DNA of 64,000 nt, from assembly GCA_963784575.1 (NCBI GenBank), contig CAWARU010000002.1, positions 372,001 through 436,000 on the forward strand. Direction: 5' to 3'. The stretch's first letter is position 1, and every line of letters starts with the position of its first letter. This DNA is from CAWARU01 sp963784575. Its GTDB lineage: Bacteria; Pseudomonadota; Gammaproteobacteria; UBA6186; Azoamicaceae. Position numbers and translations under genes: made by a program. The notes below the pieces were generated by a model. It saw nothing but the letters and a program-made list of their open reading frames with translations, was not told where the DNA came from and did not search any database. Positions 61,472 through 64,000 of this stretch are shown here, piece after piece.

Positions 61472-63115
61472 ATGAATGCAATGCTCTACAAAGTAGACAA
61501 AGTACCAAAAGTAGAACTCTCGAAAAATCCGCTAAATTTAAAAAAGATCTGCATCTCTGCAAGTCTTTTGACTTTGAACGCCGCGATCTTTAGCTCGCTC
61601 TTCTATTTATGCATGACAGCATTTAATAGTGATTCTTTCATATTCTCAAAAATCTACTATAAAAGAGTGCTTTATTTTACCATTGCGCAGGCAGTTATCT
61701 CTGGCACTCTTTGTGTTGTTTTGAGTCTTTTCTTTTTGCCAAGTCTCTTCAACCCATTCTTTAAGCGCGGTGAAAAATATTTTTGGTCTATCCTCTCACT
61801 CTCCTATTTTACCCCTTTTTTAATTGCCGCACTGGCCCTCATTAAAATTTTTGGGCAAAATGGTTATATTTCACATTTTTGCAGTAATATAGGCATCCCC
61901 TATCAAAGCTTTCTTTATGGCATGGGCGGTATTATCTTCACACATATTTTCTTCTATCTGCCCCTCTCCATCAAGATATTGCGACGCAGTTTATGTTTCT
62001 TGCCGGAAAATAATGTAAAATTAAGCCAGATGCTGGGTGTTTCCAAATTCAAATTCTGGACCCAAGTGGTATTTCCGTTTCTTTCGGCTGATATCCTGCG
62101 TGTTTTTTCTCTGATTACGCTTTTTTGTTTGAGAAGTTTTACCACAGTTCTTATCTTTGGCGGCGGATCACCCGCCAACAACACCTTGGAAATTGCCTTG
62201 TATCAAACCCTGCAATTTGAAGGCAATCAAAATCACTTTGCACAAATTGCCTTGGCACAATTTCTCATCAATTCAGCATTTTTTTCCTTAAATCTCTTTT
62301 CGCAAAAGATTTCACCCAAAAACTATCTGCCTTGTTTTGGCACAGAACTCGCGCACTATAGTACCTCCTTTTTTTGGATCTTCGGCCTTATCGCATTCTT
62401 CTGCATTGCCATTGGAGGTGTTTTTCTCGATGGTCTTTTGCCTTTATCACATTTCTTGTCGATCGTCAGTGATAAAGTCATCATGAGTTGTGCCTTGAAA
62501 AATCTGGCTCTCGGCATACTGGTTGCTGTACTGACTCTCGGACTATGCTTCTTGTTATTCCATGGCCATCTTTTAGCAAAGCTTAAGAATTCCTATAAAA
62601 GATGGCCAGTTCTGAATTTTGAAGTTTTTGGTTTCTATACCTTAATTTTTTCACCCCTAGTTATCGCAACCTGTCTTTTCTATCTGGTTAGGAGTTTTGC
62701 CTACGAAAATTGGACTCTTTATTTATGTTTGGCTCTTCTGCAAATCGGTACTTTCTTGCCTTACGTGTATCAAATATTTTCCAGTGTCTATGCCAAACAA
62801 AGGAAAAAATACGATATGCTCTGCAAGTCGATGGGCATCGAAGGCGTTAAAAGATTTATTTTGATCGACTTTCCACACCTAAAGGCAATGCTTGGTTTCT
62901 GTACGGCCACCATTGTAATATTTTCTTTAGGTGATGCGAGAAGCTTCTTATTCTTTAATATTGGCAATGACTCGACTCTCATCACGCTTTTATTTGATAA
63001 GATGAATGCCTATCAATTCAACGAGGCTGCTGCCCTGGCGAGTTTTATACTAATGCTCTGCCTTGGTATTTTTCTTACGACCTCTCGAATATTTGGAGTA
63101 TACAAGGCAAAATGA
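61472..63115 (+). CDS. thiP: Thiamine ABC transporter, permease
   Basis: 547 residues with about twelve membrane helices in two similar halves, as in ThiP. Each half carries the loop that docks the ATPase: KLSQMLGVSKFKFWTQVVFPFL in the first and YDMLCKSMGIEGVKRFILIDFP in the second. It forms the channel between ThiB and ThiQ. The stop overlaps the thiQ start by four bases (ATGA). The 49-base gap after thiB holds a short direct repeat (CTCATGATAG) twice. Confidence 0.9.
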   Translation: MNAMLYKVDKVPKVELSKNPLNLKKICISASLLTLNAAIFSSLFYLCMTAFNSDSFIFSKIYYKRVLYFTIAQAVISGTLCVVLSLFFLPSLFNPFFKRGEKYFWSILSLSYFTPFLIAALALIKIFGQNGYISHFCSNIGIPYQSFLYGMGGIIFTHIFFYLPLSIKILRRSLCFLPENNVKLSQMLGVSKFKFWTQVVFPFLSADILRVFSLITLFCLRSFTTVLIFGGGSPANNTLEIALYQTLQFEGNQNHFAQIALAQFLINSAFFSLNLFSQKISPKNYLPCFGTELAHYSTSFFWIFGLIAFFCIAIGGVFLDGLLPLSHFLSIVSDKVIMSCALKNLALGILVAVLTLGLCFLLFHGHLLAKLKNSYKRWPVLNFEVFGFYTLIFSPLVIATCLFYLVRSFAYENWTLYLCLALLQIGTFLPYVYQIFSSVYAKQRKKYDMLCKSMGIEGVKRFILIDFPHLKAMLGFCTATIVIFSLGDARSFLFFNIGNDSTLITLLFDKMNAYQFNEAAALASFILMLCLGIFLTTSRIFGVYKAK

Positions 63116-63930
63116 TTAGATTCGAAAACTTGAAATTTCAATATTCTGATACCGATTCAGAGAAAAGAGAGGTTGCAAAGCCTCTAAGTGCGACAGAGCA
63201 TCATGGAACTCTGCGACCAGAGCTCGAACATTGCTACCATTTTGCGGTACCGCAGCATGATCGTATTGGAGTATTTGGCGCGAATGGCTCTGGCAAAACC
63301 ACCCTATTTTCCTTATTTTCTGGCTTGCTTGCGGCAAGTGCAGGTGATATTAGTATAGGAGACCAGAGCATCTTGGGACTGTCGCCACATTTACGGGGCA
63401 TCTCCATGATTTTCCAGAACTACAATTTATTTGAACATTTGAATATTGCGCAAAATTTAAATCTGGTAGCAAAATTAGCCAAGGATTCTAATCATTCTAA
63501 GGATTCCGGACAATCCAAATATTTTTCAAGTGATCATACAGAGCCACAAGATCTCATCCAATATTATCTCGAAAAAGTTGGCATTGCTCCGCTCTACCGC
63601 AAAAAACCGAGTGAGATCTCAGGTGGAGAAAGGCAAAAAGCAAGCCTGGTTCGATCACTTATTGAACAAAAAGGCATTTTACTCTACGATGAACCCCTTT
63701 CAGCGCTGGATCCACAATCCAGAACCTCAATCATGGAATTTCTGCTGACAGAAGTTCTGCGCAATCAACAAACTTTGTTTATAGTGGGACACAATCCATT
63801 GGAGTTAAAGCCTTATCTTAATAAGGTTATTTATTTGGTTGATTGTCGAGTTTATTTTGTAGGAACTATTGATGAATTTTTAAGCTCCGATGATCCAAAG
63901 ATCATTTCTTATTTTAAGAAAGAACCTTAG
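63112..63930 (+). CDS. thiQ: Thiamine ABC transporter, ATPase
   Basis: 272 residues. Walker A GANGSGKT, Q-loop MIFQNYNLFEHL, signature SGGERQKASL, Walker B ILLYDEPLSALD and the switch His in VGHNP are all present. The N-terminus has an insert (about residues 12-37, EKREVAKPLSATEHHG) and a further Ser/His/Lys-rich insert (DSNHSKDSGQSKYF) not found in E. coli ThiQ, making it about 40 residues longer. Translationally coupled to thiP. Confidence 0.9.
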   Translation: MIRFENLKFQYSDTDSEKREVAKPLSATEHHGTLRPELEHCYHFAVPQHDRIGVFGANGSGKTTLFSLFSGLLAASAGDISIGDQSILGLSPHLRGISMIFQNYNLFEHLNIAQNLNLVAKLAKDSNHSKDSGQSKYFSSDHTEPQDLIQYYLEKVGIAPLYRKKPSEISGGERQKASLVRSLIEQKGILLYDEPLSALDPQSRTSIMEFLLTEVLRNQQTLFIVGHNPLELKPYLNKVIYLVDCRVYFVGTIDEFLSSDDPKIISYFKKEP

Positions 63931-64000
63931 TTTTGTGCTCGATGGGAATATATTTGCAGGTAAATGCAAAGGGAATTGAAACCTCCGTTTCAGTCAAATG
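63931..64000. other. Right edge
   Basis: Seventy bases after thiQ with a small stem GAAAC-CTCC-GTTTC near 63979-63992. No gene start is visible. Confidence 0.3.

Overview
The window looks like a piece of an AT-rich gammaproteobacterial chromosome from a host-associated lineage, most plausibly Legionellales (Legionella, Coxiella or Rickettsiella relatives). This rests on gene content only. There are standard proteobacterial genes (ptrB-type oligopeptidase B, uup, emrAB, an RND tripartite pump, nudC, alr, thiBPQ). Among them sit ankyrin-repeat proteins, large helical-repeat proteins, a zeta-toxin-like kinase and lysine-rich or proline-rich proteins of the kind common in intracellular bacteria. 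No rRNA, tRNA, CRISPR array or prophage was seen.

Layout. 0-3.6 kb: start of an unknown gene, a palindromic MITE-like element, oligopeptidase B, and an orphan BrnA antitoxin with the tail of its lost BrnT toxin. 3.9-7.0 kb: a complete IS21-family element with inverted ends and an 8-bp target duplication, carrying an extra zinc-ribbon gene. 7.1-9.4 kb: a tandem duplication of an outer-membrane beta-barrel gene in which promoter, two leader hairpins and terminator are all preserved. 9.5-13.5 kb: a Lon-like protease with a histone-like tail and an aldo/keto reductase. 13.6-16.2 kb: an IS1634-type element that interrupted a small gene and made a 192-bp direct duplication. 16.3-22 kb: membrane protein and SDR-DoxX genes, a Lys/Ser-rich protein behind a 10-bp-period repeat, two unknown genes, and an AAA/DUF4143 ATPase with a decayed partial copy. 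22-27 kb: emrAB and uup. 27.4-38 kb: a broken giant repeat protein, a frameshifted S9 peptidase, two MITE-like repeats, and two unknown proteins. 38-42 kb: a candidate small RNA, a damaged gene, an FMN hydroxy-acid oxidase and an aromatic amino acid permease. 42-49.4 kb: an OprM-like, adaptor, RND, TauE/SafE, DUF1634 operon with a four-copy repeat inside it. 49.5-58.8 kb: nudC, a host-attachment-family protein, ankyrin proteins, a Cys-rich lipoprotein, and a zeta-like kinase probably once joined to the membrane protein after it. 58.9-64 kb: alanine racemase and thiamine importer thiBPQ.

Two themes stand out. First, mobile and palindromic DNA is dense and well preserved: two complete insertion sequences with readable target duplications, two MITE-like families, and repeats inside operons. 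Second, several genes are broken by single-base shifts or a stop codon (27.4-32.7, 33.04-35.24, 38.7 and 54.8 kb). This means either active gene decay or indel errors in the assembly, and reads would decide. The unusual candidates for new biology are the large helical-repeat protein with a Cys/His motif, the zeta-like kinase with a tandem 50-residue module, and the beta-barrel pair with its conserved structured leader.
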